From Chondrus crispus (lineage: Eukaryota > Rhodophyta > Florideophyceae > Gigartinales > Gigartinaceae), in the NCBI RefSeq assembly GCF_000350225.1, contig NW_005178692.1, forward strand, positions 230,930 through 294,929: a stretch of DNA of 64,000 nucleotides, given 5' to 3'. The position numbers and the translations under genes were made by a program. Below are positions 8,903 to 20,834 of this stretch, piece by piece. Each line of letters begins with the position of its first letter. Within the stretch, counting starts at the first letter, position 1. The notes under the pieces were generated by a model. It searched no databases. It had not been told where the DNA came from and saw only the letters and a program-made list of their open reading frames with translations.

Positions 8903-11900
8903 AGAGGGGAATCTCGCATGAGTCGCGAGAGGCACGGGGTCGACGTACTGTGCCCGGGGCTCAGCCCCGTTCCCCGTCTCTAAGGGAAAAATCAGGCCCC
9001 GATGAGGAGGTTGTTGGATTAGGGGATAAGCCCAAAGGGCCAGCTCAAGTCAAGAAAATTTTGAGCCGGGCCCGAGATCATCCGCTGGAAGAAGTTCGAA
9101 GACCCTGGTGCAGTGTTAAGCGAAGGGAGTGTCCAGAGAAGATTTTGGTTCTTGCGCGAAAAAACTACAAAGTTTACGCGGACATTGGACCAGCAGTCGA
9201 ATTGATGAGCCGGGTGTTGTCTGCTTTAGACACCGGCGCGGGACCAAACCTTGTGCGAAAATCGGAACTCCCGGCTGGAATGGAATCTCTAGTGTCCTAC
9301 GGACCGACCCAAGACATTGGCGACGCGAACAACAGGCCACTCCAGACTCTCGGCACAATTAGAATGCCTGTGAGGCTTGGAAAATTTGGGGCCGCAGCCG
9401 AGTTTATTGTATGCGAAAAACTAGCAGTCCCGCTAATTCTAGGCGCGGACTACTGTGACCGGTTTGTGGAAGCCATTTATCCAAGGAAGAACACGGTTGA
9501 GTTGGCGGATTTCTCGGAGGTTCCGATAGTTAGGCGGTTGTCGACGAGAAAAGGGAAGAAGAATCTCGTCCCGGGAGAGGACGTGAATGATGGAAATGTG
9601 GAGCGAATTTCCCCTAAGGTAAAAGTGGCAAGAGCCACGACTATCGAGCCAGGGACGCAACGCCTCGTGGAATGCACCTCGAAGAGGGCCGGCTTGTTTG
9701 TGGTTCAGCCGTACTCGTCGTTGTACGAAAGGCACGGGTTGACGTGCACGAATGGTGTCGCTCAGGTTGAGCCTGACCGGCCATTTCGTTTACTCGTTGC
9801 GAATTTTAGGACGTACCCTGTCAGGGTGCAAAAAGGCCAAGTGGTGGCAGAATTATTACCGCACCCGAGGGCCGCGCTCGAGAGCAAAGCCACGATTGGC
9901 GAAGTTCTCGGAATTGAAGAAAGGAAGAAGGAAGATTTTCCTAATTCCACCAAGACGCCTACGGGCGAGACAAGATGCGAACCGTCGGATCAAGATCGCG
10001 AGGACCAGCAAGGAGAACGGGAGGAAAGGCTCTCCGCGACGGCAACTGCGACGCCGGAGCGGCGGATTGAGCCTCCCCCACCGGACGTGGAGGAACTCGA
10101 CCTGAGCCACGTGCCGGACCGGCTGCGCGAAAGATTCCGTCGGATGTTGAAAAAATATTCCCGCATGTGGGATGGGACCCTCGGTGAGATCAACACCACG
10201 GTCCACCGGATTGAACTGGCCCCTTATACAAGGCCAATTGCACAAGCTCCCTACCGAGCCGGTCTAAAGGCTCGGGAGGTCGAGGACGCAGAAGTACAGA
10301 AGATGTTAGAAGCAGGAGTCATCGAACCGGCGCAGTCAGAATGGGCGTCGCCCGTTTTATTAGTGCCGAAGCCGGACGGATCGATGCGCTTTTCCGTAGA
10401 CTATCGTCGGTTAAACGCGGTAACGGTAAAGGACACGTACCCTTTACTGCGCATGGATGAGTGTCTAGACTCGCTTGGAGACACCAAGGTCTTTTCCGCG
10501 TTGGACGCGATTTCCGGGTATTGGCAGATGCCTATTCCGGAAGCGGACCGCGACAAGACAGCTTTTTCGTGTCACTCAGGACTATATCGCTTCTCAAGAA
10601 TGCCCTTCGGGCTTACCAACGCGCCAGCGACGTTTCAGAGAGCAATGGATATCCTGCTCTCTCCGTTCCGTTGGAAATGCTGTTTGGTGTATCTGGATGA
10701 CATAATAATTTTTAGCAAGTCGTGGGAGGAGCACATCGTGCACGTGGATGAAATACTTTCTGTATTGGAGAAGGCAGGTGTGAAGCTCAAGCTTCGCAAG
10801 TGCGAATTGTTCGTCGAAAAGATCAAGTACCTGGGCCATGTCGTTCGGCCAGGTACATTGGAAATGGACGCTGCGCGAACCATCGCATCGGAACAAGTGA
10901 GGTACCCTCAAACGCAGACCCAGCTCAGAAGCTTCTTGGGACTTTGTAATGTCTACCGCAGATTCGTTCCGCATTATGCGAAAATCGCGCATCCGCTCAA
11001 TCAACTGTTGAAGAAGGGACAACCAGTCCAGTGGGAAGGATTCGACGAACCGTGCGCAAACGCTTTTCACAAGCCCAAAGACGCTATCTTGGCGCCACCG
11101 GTGTTGGCGCTGCCGAAGAAGAACCTACCATACTCGGTAGACACCGATGCAAGCGACTATCAAATCGGCGCTGCATTATTTCAAACGCATCCGGATGCCC
11201 AACGTAAACCCATCGGGTTCTTTTCAAGAACGTTATCCGCAGCCGAGAGAAACTATTCTGTATCAGAAAAAGAATGTCTAGCGGTAATCTGGGCCGTACA
11301 GACTTTAAGACCATATCTATATGGCGAGCACTTCATCGTGCATACCGACCATGCCTCATTGAGGTGGTTGATGAACGTAACCGACCCCAGCGGGAGATTA
11401 ATCCGATGGAGGCTCCGCCTCTCGGAATTTGATTTTGAAATCAAGTACAAAAAGGGAAGGGCTAACAGCCAGGCGGACGCTTTGTCAAGGTTGCGGACCG
11501 CAGGAGAAACCGTCCACGAAATCGACGACGAAATCCCATGCTTTACGGCCGAACCGGCCGAGGGTACAGTGGAGGACGAGGAAAGTTTTGACGCGATAGA
11601 CGACATCCTCGCTCTTGAGGGGGGGGGACCGCCCCTGATCGCCTCGATCAATTCCAAGCTGTCACTCCGGAGGAGCTCATTCGCGAGCAAGCCGTCGATC
11701 CCTTCTGCAACCGCATCAAGGAAGAAATGGACGCCGGAAAGGTGAGAACGTTCAGCGTGGAGACCGAGGAACTCGAAGGAACTCTATGCCGTACCGCGGC
11801 AGAGTTTGTACAAGTGGTGATACCACAATCGTTAAGGGACCGCGTCCTAGGGTTGAGCCACTACGCAAAATTGGCAGGCCACCCGGAGGCAGGAAACTTT

Positions 11901-12769
11901 ACAAGACTTTGAGAATATATTTTTAATGGCCTACGATGGCCCTAGACTGCTATGCAGTCGCGAAGAATTGCGCCGCATGTGCGCGGGAAAGGGTGAAGTT
12001 AAGAAGAAACACGAAGGAAATGAAGCTGTTCACGCCCAAAGCCCCGCTGGAGTTTGTCGCCATCGACATCCTCGGCGGGCTAATTACAACTAAACGAGGA
12101 AATCGGTACATTGTTGTGATCAGCGATCGATACTCGAAACTGGTACGAACCGTACCGTTGAAGAAGATATCAGCTGCGCACATCGCACAAGCCTTCGTTC
12201 ACCATTGGGTATTCGTGTACGGACCGCCGGTCAAGCTGCTGTCCGACAATGGAACACAGTTCACGGCCCGGTTCTTTCAGAATGTCTGCCGAATTCTCGG
12301 CATACGCAATGTGTTCACGACCACGTACCACCCGCAAGCCAACGGCCAAGTTGAGAGATTTAACCGCACGCTGACTTCCGCGTTGCGAAAATATGTTGGA
12401 GAGCATCCCAAGGACTGGGACCTGTTTAGCGACGCTGTGACGTTCGCATACAACACACAAGTTCACCGAACTACGAACATCGCGCCCTTCGAGCTGGTGT
12501 TAGCTCGGGCGCCGAGAAGCATTGCGTTACAAGCGCAGCCAGGTTTGAAAGGATTTAGCTCGAATCGAGCGTATTACCTGAAATGGCAGTCGTGGTTGGA
12601 AAGCCTGATGAAAGGCGCTGATAAGAGCCTGCAAAAAGAACAAGCGCGCTACAAGCGAAACTTCGACGCACGCCTTCGCAAACCGCAATATGAGATCCCA
12701 CCGGGGTCCTACGTGTTCCTCCGGAAGGAGCAGGGCACGGCTAGCAAACCGAAACACAAGCTGGCATAA
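8773..12769 (+). pseudogene. pol: pol region of A1: protease, RT, RNase H, integrase
   Basis: Protease: aspartic motif LDTGAGPN near 9226. Reverse transcriptase: LLVPKPDGSMRF near 10353 and the catalytic YLDD at 10690-10701. RNase H: DTDASDYQIGAALF near 11140 and HTDHASLRWL near 11345. Integrase: HHCC-like zinc domain (HYAKLAGH...CAAC, 11860-11975), first Asp in FVAIDILGG (12065), second in LLSDNGTQF (12245), Glu in NGQVERFNRT (12353), giving DD35E spacing. Domain order PR-RT-RH-IN is the Ty3/gypsy (Metaviridae) order. It begins in the -1 frame relative to gag. The region looks broken, with several breaks. Confidence 0.9.
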
Positions 12770-12862
12770 GTCGCCACAGGACCTTATCAGGTCCGAAGAT
12801 CGGATCAACATACGGTAGTCATTGCCATTGGCGATCAGGAGGAACGCATATCGCGAGACAGG

Positions 12863-13354
12863 GTGGAGTTAGTCCCAAGCCCGATGGACTATGCGCCGAT
12901 AACTGGCCTACGGCAAGCGCTACAGTTCCTGGGAGAGCCGGAGCTAAACGAAGAAGGAGAGGTAATGGAGGACGAGGAACGTCTTCACACCCATGCGCCT
13001 ACAACGGACCAGGATAATTTAGTTGGTCGAACGCCGACAGCGGAGACACCTCCAGACCTACGCGAGTTCGTAAAGTCCAGAGAAGAGGGTGAGTTGGAAG
13101 ATCTTCGGAAGGGGGAAGGACAGTTGGACACGAAGGAAGAAGAAGCCGAGAGTCAGGAGTATGTGATCGACAAGATCGTGGACCACGGCTACGACGAGGA
13201 AAAATTAATTCTCAAAGTGAGGTGGTATGGGTATACCATCGAGGACGCAACGTGGGAACCTATTGAGCAAATCCCCCGCAGTGCGGTAGTCGCATATTTC
13301 CGAAGGAAAAAGCTACCCGTACCCACGCAAGCGTCGCACGCACAACCGGGATAG
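12863..13354 (+). pseudogene. Integrase C-terminal tail with chromodomain, A1
   Basis: After an acidic Glu/Asp-rich linker the frame encodes YVIDKIVDHGYDEEK, LILKVRWYGYT and ATWEPIEQIP (about 13157-13280), the canonical chromodomain with its aromatic residues (Y, W, W) that read methylated histone tails. In chromoviruses this module sits at the integrase C-terminus and steers insertion into heterochromatin, which would fit the nesting seen here. The frame ends at 13354 in a short basic tail. Confidence 0.85.
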
Positions 13355-16300
13355 CCATCGTAAATAGAATTAGTAGGTTAGAGACAACAGAGAGGTCAGA
13401 ACTATGAGGAAGTAACATCTACGAGGTGCGCAAATAAGGATTTTGAAGGAAAGGAGAGCAAGGCAGAGAAGCGAGACTGTATCCTTGGATGAGGCATTGA
13501 GCCTCTTGGAAAACACACACGCATCATCACGGCACGAACGAGAAATGACGTTTCGAACAGGCGGTCCCTTCTCGTGGCGTATGAGGTAATCAAAAAAATT
13601 AGGCGTGTCGACAACAAACTGCCAAAAAGGCGACACAAGTGAGAAATCGATTTCCGCATACTGCGAAATTATAATCGAGAAGCAGGGAAATACTGCTGCA
13701 ACTGCAATCCGCACGCAAAGTTGTTGTCGCCTGCCAAAACTGACGGCCAAAATATTCTAAGTCGTCCCGCGGTCGAGTGACACCCGACCTCGCATGACGA
13801 CTGATCGACACACTCACTACTGACACACGTTTCCACCCTCGACGAGCAAGAACATCCGTCCATAGGGACCACCATCACGAGGACGCACCTAAAATTAACC
13901 CCGTACTCGTTTCGCGTACGCAAGTCGTTGGAAATCCCCACAGTCGACGGCACCAATACTCAAAGCCGTCCACCGACAAAGTCGCGAGCAATCGCATGTG
14001 ACATCACTTGCCAATGGCACGACCATGCTACTCACCCGTGTGGTGCTGCAACCTACCCTACTGTCGACACCCTCGATGAGGGAGAATTATTGCTTGAACA
14101 TGGCATGCGGCGACCGACACAGTCGCTCGCATCAATTCTTTCGTCCCGAGGGACTTACTAACCCATTGGCCACACTAACCCCCTTTCTTCGTTTTTGTTT
14201 TTGTACTGTTTTGTTTCGTTTTTCTTTGTGTTCTTGCTCCTTTTTGTTGATACAACGTAGAAAGCGATATCCCGCATCGAGGACCACGATGAACGAGCGT
14301 TGCGACGCACACCGGTCAACGACCCTTCAGTGAGCGTCCACGATCGAGGGAGACCGGCGAACCGCCGATCGTAATTAATTTATGACGCTGTGTCTTCCAG
14401 CCGAAAGGGAGAGCGGTCTTTTTCTAAGCTGTACAAGGACGTCAATTTGCGAGATTTCGTATGCCTGCCTCAAAGACAGTGCCGGGCGAGTAATCGGAGA
14501 AGATTCTGACCTACAAAGGACGAAGCACGGATCGGAGTTATACCCTAGACCGGAATTTGTCAGCACGATGGTGCTAGAGCCGACGGCTTCTTGGTTTTTA
14601 CCGATCGTGTGAGCTGCAAGGGCAGAACGCTCACAAAAGAGGTCTGTCATGAAACCGCTTTCCCATTCCAGACATTGAAATGTATTGGACAAAACAACAA
14701 CCACGAGAGGGTGCGGGAAAAGGGACAGTTTAACCTGGAACAAAAGGAGTTACAGCTTTGTGCCACATCCTGACAAAGATTGAACCTATATAGTTGAACT
14801 ACAATTCATGTCTACGATCGAGGATTATCTGAAGGCGCGGAGCAAACATGCCTACGGCAAGGAGGACAAGGGTCATGTTTTTCGTACGCGACGGAGGGAA
14901 TGCAGGGACCGCGGTGACCACGTTGCGGAATGCCCCAGGGGTTTGCGCTTTCCTTACGGAATGTTCGATTTGTTTTCGACACAAGCCAACTCCCTAGAGG
15001 ATCGAACAGCCAACGGCATGAAGCCGTACCCCTTTTACTGCCACCCCCTGTCCAGACAACGTCATCACGCATCTCCCCTCCTTACCTTTTTCCCATTTCT
15101 TTGAACAACTTGCTACCTTTTTACTTTTCCGTCTCTCCTACTCCTCTGCTTTTCTAATGTCATCTTGTTTTCTTCGTGCTGTTGTCATTTTTTTGGGAAG
15201 ACAAGTTACGCAGAGACACTGGATTAGGAGCATCGAAAGGTAGTTTATTTTAAGGCAGAACCCCGCGTTGAGGGAAAACAAGAAGCTGCAGAGTAGCCTT
15301 AGAGGGACCCTGCAGGGGAAGCTCCACGCGCGCCATAACTACGTACACCGCCGGTGGTCGAGGCTGTGATAAACCCCTGGTCGACTGAGACACCATGCAG
15401 GGACATTCAGACTAGTGAAGACAGACGTCGTCATTTCTTGGGACAAGGGGAGGACCATGGAAGAATCGAGAAAGTCGGACCGCTCCTGTGCCCTACTAAG
15501 CATCCACGCATGACACATCTCGAGACACAAGCAAAGAGAGGGTAACATAGAGCCGAGAGAAGTTACGTGAAAAATACTGCATCAGGCGAAGAGGGGAATC
15601 GTGGGATGACATGGGGAACGACATAGTGAGAGGCGACTTTCCGCACGATCGTTAACATGGGCGATGCATAACAACTAACATTGAACATCGCAGAACTAAG
15701 GGAATGGCACCGACTACTCCCATACTGTTCCAGGTCTTGCAAAGCACTGTATCTATCACCGCACTAATTTTGACCTCCGCACACGCCACCCCCGTTGGTG
15801 TCCATTCGAATGGAAATCGCAAATTTTTGGACATGTTCCGCAACGGGGAGCCGAACTGCGACTGCAGGAGTACTCTTATGAGGACTTAGTCTGTCATCGA
15901 GACACGAAGAGAGGGGAACCCGCAGGCCCCCTCCGAGCCACGAGTCATTGCGGTTGACTTAGGGATGCGCGATCCCCGCCAGCAAACGCACGGGGAAGGT
16001 GCGTGCGCACCACCCCAACGCCTTCAAAAATATTTAACAAAAATTAAGGGAAGTTGCAACGGAGATATACAACCCATTTTTTTGGCATGAGCCACGGCCG
16101 CCGATCCACGACATATTACAATGCACCCGAAGGGAGGAGCTCGACTACGACCCCCCCTTCTCGCGCACAAGGCACCAGCCATCACTGTGATTGTTTAATC
16201 ATGATGATCACGAGCGTACTTCGAGGAGAATGACATTCAAGGAAACGGGAAAGGATGAAGTCCTACCCACGCGACTGTCGGGAAGTGCATCGAGCGAGCG

Positions 16301-17780
16301 CGCGCTGTAATCGCATAGCGAAAAAGTTTCGCCCGTCATTTTCGAGACCGCCGGTACGCTAGGTGATTTCGCCGATGGCCTCGCACACGAGTTGTTAACT
16401 GGTTTTCTCGACCTACAGCCTACACGCGCCGCCCCGGATCCCTGATGACAGAGCGAGGGAAGCTCGCCCGACAGCAAGGGCGAAAACGCCAAGTTAGGCG
16501 ACCAGGCGGATGACACAATGTGAGAATGGGGTCGCCGTGAACCCCGAAATACCATCTAAATGCACGATCCGAGACAGGATCAAGATGGTTGCTCATCGCG
16601 ATGCGATCAACTAATCGTAATACGTATGACCGGACGTGTACGAGGAACGCTCGTCGCCACCTCAACTAGTTTCGAATCGCCGTCAGGACACAATGAGATC
16701 ACGGGCAACGACATTGACGTCTCCACACCTATCGCGTCGCGAATCTGAGTCTGCACGTATGGGATGATGTCAAAGAGAGAGGGTAGAACCTACGTGTGAA
16801 TGAAACGGGTTCTGGACCCCGCCGTAGTCGGGAGAGCAGAGGTTTCCTCGCCGAGCTTCCGCCGTTGGTTCAATATTTTTTATGGCATGAAATGTGAACA
16901 GGGGAAAGGGCTTCCGATCGAGGAACTAAAAACCGACAGCAATGAAACGGAAGGACGCGGAAATGGGGACTGCCACTAAGGGCGTACAGGGGAACTGAGC
17001 CGAAGCGGCAACTACAACAGAGAAAAGTTGTAGGGAGTCGTCGTAGAGATGCTCATTGTCAGAATGACAGTTTTCGAGGGATTAGAAAACCGAGGGCTGC
17101 TCGATGCGTGGAAAAGAGGAGGTAAGTGAGGAATTTGAAGAGGTAAAAAGGGAGAGACAAAAAGAGGAGGTAAACCGCAAAAGAGGAGGAAAGGGAAGAC
17201 GCACATCGAGGATGGGAGAAAGAGAATGCGCAGGAAATTGGGGGAAATTGAGAGATGAAGAGGAGGAAAGAAAAGCGGACCACCTCAGAGACTCTAGGGG
17301 GGACTGTATTTCCTTGAGGAGGAATCTCCAAACGGGCAACGGAGCCACTGAAGATGCGATCATTGACGACGTCTCGTGGACGGCTGAACGAAAAGGGGGG
17401 AGGGCGACTAGAAAAATTGTCTGGGACCGCCACGCCCCTGCCGACGGCAAGAAGAGGTCAAAAGAAAGGCAGAAGTCGGAGATGCTGTAAACACGGACGT
17501 TGCCGCCCCCGTTAGGCAGAGTCAGGGTGCAGGAAAAGAGGGAGGAAAATTGTCAAGGATAAAGAGGAGGGATTGAAGAGAAGGAAACATAGGGGAATCA
17601 GGAAAGGGAAAATTGAAAATGCAAAAGAGGAGGAAGTTGGAAATAACAGGGGATTCGCAGGTGGGTTCTTTTTATCGCCCAAAGGTCGTACGATAAAGTC
17701 GCTAGTCGACTATCATGCGGGCAGGATGGGAAAAGAAGGACAAGTCGCAAGGAAGTGCTGTGGCCGCCGTCTCAACGAGA
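13355..17780 (+). other. Tail of A1 between chromodomain and antisense ORF
   Basis: 4.4 kb. 13355 to about 13900 matches the A3 tail. A T-rich tract (14188-14250) ends in CAACGTAG followed by sequence resembling the A2 and A3 exon-like starts, a candidate splice acceptor. Around 15995-16050 the string reading VRAHHPN followed by TTTAACAAAAATTAAGG corresponds to the end of the third coding segment in A2 and A3. 17090-17660 is purine-rich with at least seven AAAGAGGAGG-type words. The many short frames here are not supported as genes. Confidence 0.45.
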
Positions 17781-19712
17781 CTATGCCCCAAGGGATTTTC
17801 CCTTTGGAAGGGAGGTGACAAGCCGAGCTAGAACTCGCAAGTCGTCTAGGGACGCCCCCTGGAGAGCTTCTCCCTCCACACCATGAGCCATGAGAAGGCG
17901 ATTGTAAACGGCGGCAGCAGAGGTATTTTCTTTGGGAATTGTGGATGATGGAGGGACTGAGGTAGGGGCGAGGAGCGGACCCTCAGGTGAAGGGCAAGCC
18001 GGACGTGGGGTCGGATCCCCGGCCGACGGTGGAGCTTCCCGGATTGAAATGGTTCCCGTCGAGCAGCTCGCAGGAGGAAGCTCGACGCGCGGAGGAGCCT
18101 GAGGGCGGGTCAAGCCCACGGGTGCCGTACATGACGGCAATGACAAGGTTGGGACGGGTGTGACGAGCTGTCCTTCGCGTGAAGGGGAAGCAGGAAGTGA
18201 GGTTGGATTCACGTCGGAGGAAGACACAACTCGAAGCCACAAGATTTCCGCCGAGCTCGTGGGAGGAAGTACGACGCACACTGGGGCCTCAGGCGCGGAG
18301 GGACGGACCAGTGCAGGGAGAGGGGAACTTGGGGCCGAAGGTCGAGAGCACATCTCAGGCTCTCGAGGATCCGCGTTCACAACAGTGACTGCGTTGGGGA
18401 TTGGTGGTTGAATTCCGAAACGGCGGCTCATCTGGGCCTCCCAGAGAGAATAGAGGGAGGAAGACCAGGGGTTGATCCACACGAAGTCGCCGGCAGCTGG
18501 ATGATTTCTACCAGGGGAAAAAGAGGGTCGCTGACGCGAAAAGGACCGAGATGAATTTTGCGGAGGATCGCAATCCCACGCTACGGTCTCGATCATGTCG
18601 AGGAGGGCGTGCACTTCACGGTCCACATCGGACCCGCCAAGGGGGACAGAAAAATCGAGGAGACGCATCTGTTCGCGGAGTTTCGAAGGGAGGTGCCACA
18701 GGGGCCAGCAGTCGAAAACTTCCCACAGGAGGGTGGCGGCGACTTTCACGAACCACTCCGTGAGAAATACAGTCCACAGCCCGTGCTGCGGATCTCGTAA
18801 ATGACTGCCGCAATATGTCAGGATGGGTCCTAACTCAGCCCAGAAACCCTGACATACCTCGTATTGACTCCACCAGGAAGGCGTTCGTTGGTATTGATTT
18901 GTGTAGTGCGGTCTGGAAATTTCACGGGCCTCAATCATCTGGTACGCCACGAAGTACCCAGTGTCGGATCGGACCCGACGTTCAAAGCGTACAGTATTTC
19001 GGAAAAAGAAAATACTGCCGCGCTTCGTATGGGGAAAGTTTGTGGGAAGAATGGCATGGGTCCAAAACATGGCGTCGGTCGTGACGGTGCGTCGGTTGCG
19101 CCACAGTCGGTCCGCCTCGGACACGGGGTCAACGAAGGTGCAGTCGATGAGGTTTTCGAGGTAGAGTCGTTCCCCCTCCGTACGACATTGCCAAGTGTCG
19201 CAGTGGTAACATGAAGGTATGAGGGCGTCGGCCATAGGAATCTCGATCCGAGTGAGCACAGCGTCCATGATGCGCAGGGATAAGGAAGAGCGACCGCGCG
19301 GGGAGGAGTGACGTAGGATGGAGGTGGGTATAGCAATGCGGGCGCGCCAGTCAAAGGTGTGAATGGCCTGCAAAGGGAGGTTACCGGGCAACATGCCGGC
19401 ATCATCGGCGAAATTATTTTTGATGCCGTCGAGGTCGCGGACGCCCACAGAGGAGAACCATTGAGCAGAAGCAAACAGCGCTGCGTTATCACGCATGGTT
19501 TTGTTCTGCAGCTCCTCGAGCGAAGGATGACGGCGGGCTACCCAAGAGGAATGGTAGCCCGGATAGAAGGCCGACTCGGTAGGGTTGGTAACAGGGGGTA
19601 GACGGGGTATCGAAGGAAGACCCCGGGGCACTTCGGACTTGCGAGGAAAGCCAACACCCGGACGTCTACGGGTGACACTATCGTCCGAGTGTTCCGATGG
19701 AGAAGGAAGCAT
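17781..19712 (-). CDS. Antisense ORF of family A, 643 codons, unknown function
   Basis: Open from an ATG at 19712, 125 bp inside the 3' LTR, to a stop at 17781. Residues 1-60 are basic and Ser/Pro-rich; residues about 75-410 look globular and unusually rich in Trp, Phe and Arg (AQWFSSVG, FADDAGMLPGN, FDWRARIAIPTS, CYHCDTWQC, FFFRNTVRFERR, PSWWSQYE, GFWAELGPILTY, LLDFSVPLGGSD, FVWINPWSS); residues about 430-600 are a low-complexity Pro/Ser/Thr linker; the last 40 residues (YNRLLMAHG...SLDDLRVLARLV) could be a short helical domain. No signal peptide or membrane span is evident, which argues against an envelope. Antisense extra ORFs between pol and the 3' LTR are known in some plant Tat-lineage gypsy elements; I see no clear sequence link to those. 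It is full length while the sense genes of A1 are broken. I recognise no known protein family. Transcription would have to come from the 3' LTR or sequence next to it. Confidence 0.8.
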   Translation of the reverse strand: MLPSPSEHSDDSVTRRRPGVGFPRKSEVPRGLPSIPRLPPVTNPTESAFYPGYHSSWVARRHPSLEELQNKTMRDNAALFASAQWFSSVGVRDLDGIKNNFADDAGMLPGNLPLQAIHTFDWRARIAIPTSILRHSSPRGRSSLSLRIMDAVLTRIEIPMADALIPSCYHCDTWQCRTEGERLYLENLIDCTFVDPVSEADRLWRNRRTVTTDAMFWTHAILPTNFPHTKRGSIFFFRNTVRFERRVRSDTGYFVAYQMIEAREISRPHYTNQYQRTPSWWSQYEVCQGFWAELGPILTYCGSHLRDPQHGLWTVFLTEWFVKVAATLLWEVFDCWPLWHLPSKLREQMRLLDFSVPLGGSDVDREVHALLDMIETVAWDCDPPQNSSRSFSRQRPSFSPGRNHPAAGDFVWINPWSSSLYSLWEAQMSRRFGIQPPIPNAVTVVNADPREPEMCSRPSAPSSPLPALVRPSAPEAPVCVVLPPTSSAEILWLRVVSSSDVNPTSLPASPSREGQLVTPVPTLSLPSCTAPVGLTRPQAPPRVELPPASCSTGTISIREAPPSAGDPTPRPACPSPEGPLLAPTSVPPSSTIPKENTSAAAVYNRLLMAHGVEGEALQGASLDDLRVLARLVTSLPKGKSLGA

Positions 19713-19837
19713 GGTATTTTCGTGTTACCCTTACTAGAACGCCGCGCAGAGTGATTGATGACTAGGGAACACGGTCAGCAGCGGCAGGAGATTATACGAT
19801 GGCTGGGCGTTGCGCAAGGGCGCTCAGAAGGGGGATA

Positions 19838-20804
19838 TGTAGTGCAATACGCACCTGAAAAGGGGGGTGAAAAGAAAGGAAAATATTTGGATATGAAAAG
19901 TAGTCCGGGTTGTGGGACACACGTGTGAATAATTGTACAGTTTTAATTTTTAATTATTTTATTCTATTTAGTTAATTAGTTGGCATTAATTTTGCTGACA
20001 TTAGATTAGATCTAGGATCTAGCGCCGCGAGCTACTGTAGTGGCTCCGGCGGGGCGATATATACCTTAGCCCTCTGACGACGAAGTCAGTAAAGGTAACC
20101 CGAGTTGCCAGAGTCTGATATCGCCTTGGTTGAAGTCCGTCTTTTACAAGACATTCCCTTTAACTACAGATTACTTTATCCTTTGCGCTCGGGGGTCCCC
20201 TTTTTCCTTACTAATTCTCCTTTATTTCCCTATCCTAATTTCCCTTAATCTTGGGTTGGTCCCACCTTGTAGGATTGCGATCCGCAACGTGACGTCATTT
20301 GCCATCGGGCTTTTGTGTTGGTGTACCAGTGGTGCTTTTCTCAGTGTTGGTTTCATCGGAATCTGGTTGCGACCGATCCGTTGTTGGTACTTTGCCATCG
20401 GGCAGTACGACGTGGTAGCGCTGCTACGTTTTCTTCTTATCCGACGGGCTACGTTGCGACGTCCCCGTCGAAGACCTTATCAAGGGTATAAGGTGTACAA
20501 GGCTCTCTTCGAGCATTAGATTTACGACCCATCGGACCAGGTTTACTCTAACACCCCTCCCAACTCGTCGAGCAGCTGCCTTTACAAGTCCCTACCACCA
20601 TTTACCGATCCCAAGCTGGGCCCTTCTCTTTGCCCCCCCCCTATCAGGGATCCGAGCTACTGCGGGCCGCAAACCCGCTTAAAGAGGACAGAGAGCTTCG
20701 AACACTCCGTAGCGCTGTGCCGTTGGCAGTTGTTGTTTTTGTTGTTGTTGTTTGTGTTGGACCGTAGGACCTTGGTCTCTGCATGACAGGCGCATTGCAC
20801 TACA
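19838..20804 (+). repeat. LTR, family A (3' LTR of A1)
   Basis: TGTAGTGCAA...TTGCACTACA, 967 bp, preceded by the polypurine run CAGAAGGGGGATA. Same subtype as 5077-6123, with CACACGTGTG, GATATATACC and one GTAGCGCTGCTAC module fewer, so the internal tandem modules vary in number between LTRs. Confidence 0.85.
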
Positions 20805-20834
20805 ACAACAACCAACAAGAGTTGCTGACGGCAC

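Larger units (their letters stand above)
6124..20804 (+). mobile_element. A1: family A Ty3/gypsy chromovirus-type element, broken
   Basis: Order: shortened 5' LTR (6124-6441), primer-binding site, gag, pol (protease, RT, RNase H, integrase), chromodomain, a 4.4-kb tail, antisense ORF, polypurine tract (CAGAAGGGGGATA before 19838) and 3' LTR (19838-20804). The comparable parts of the two LTRs differ at roughly 5% of positions by hand count (about 17 in 318), so it is not a recent copy. Gag-pol carries several breaks (roughly four to six). The antisense ORF is fully open. The flank after the 3' LTR (ACAAC, 20805-20809) should be its target duplication if it sits inside the inverted LTR that resumes there. 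Confidence 0.85.

Noticed and set aside
15704-15889. Small frame in A1 with a signal-peptide-like start, possible env N-terminus
   Set aside because: No counterpart found in A2 or A3, and no membrane anchor or Cys pattern follows.
13370-16800. Numerous 60-125-codon frames in the A1 tail as host genes
   Set aside because: No recognisable domains, no conservation of the same frames in A2 and A3, and lengths expected by chance in this base composition.
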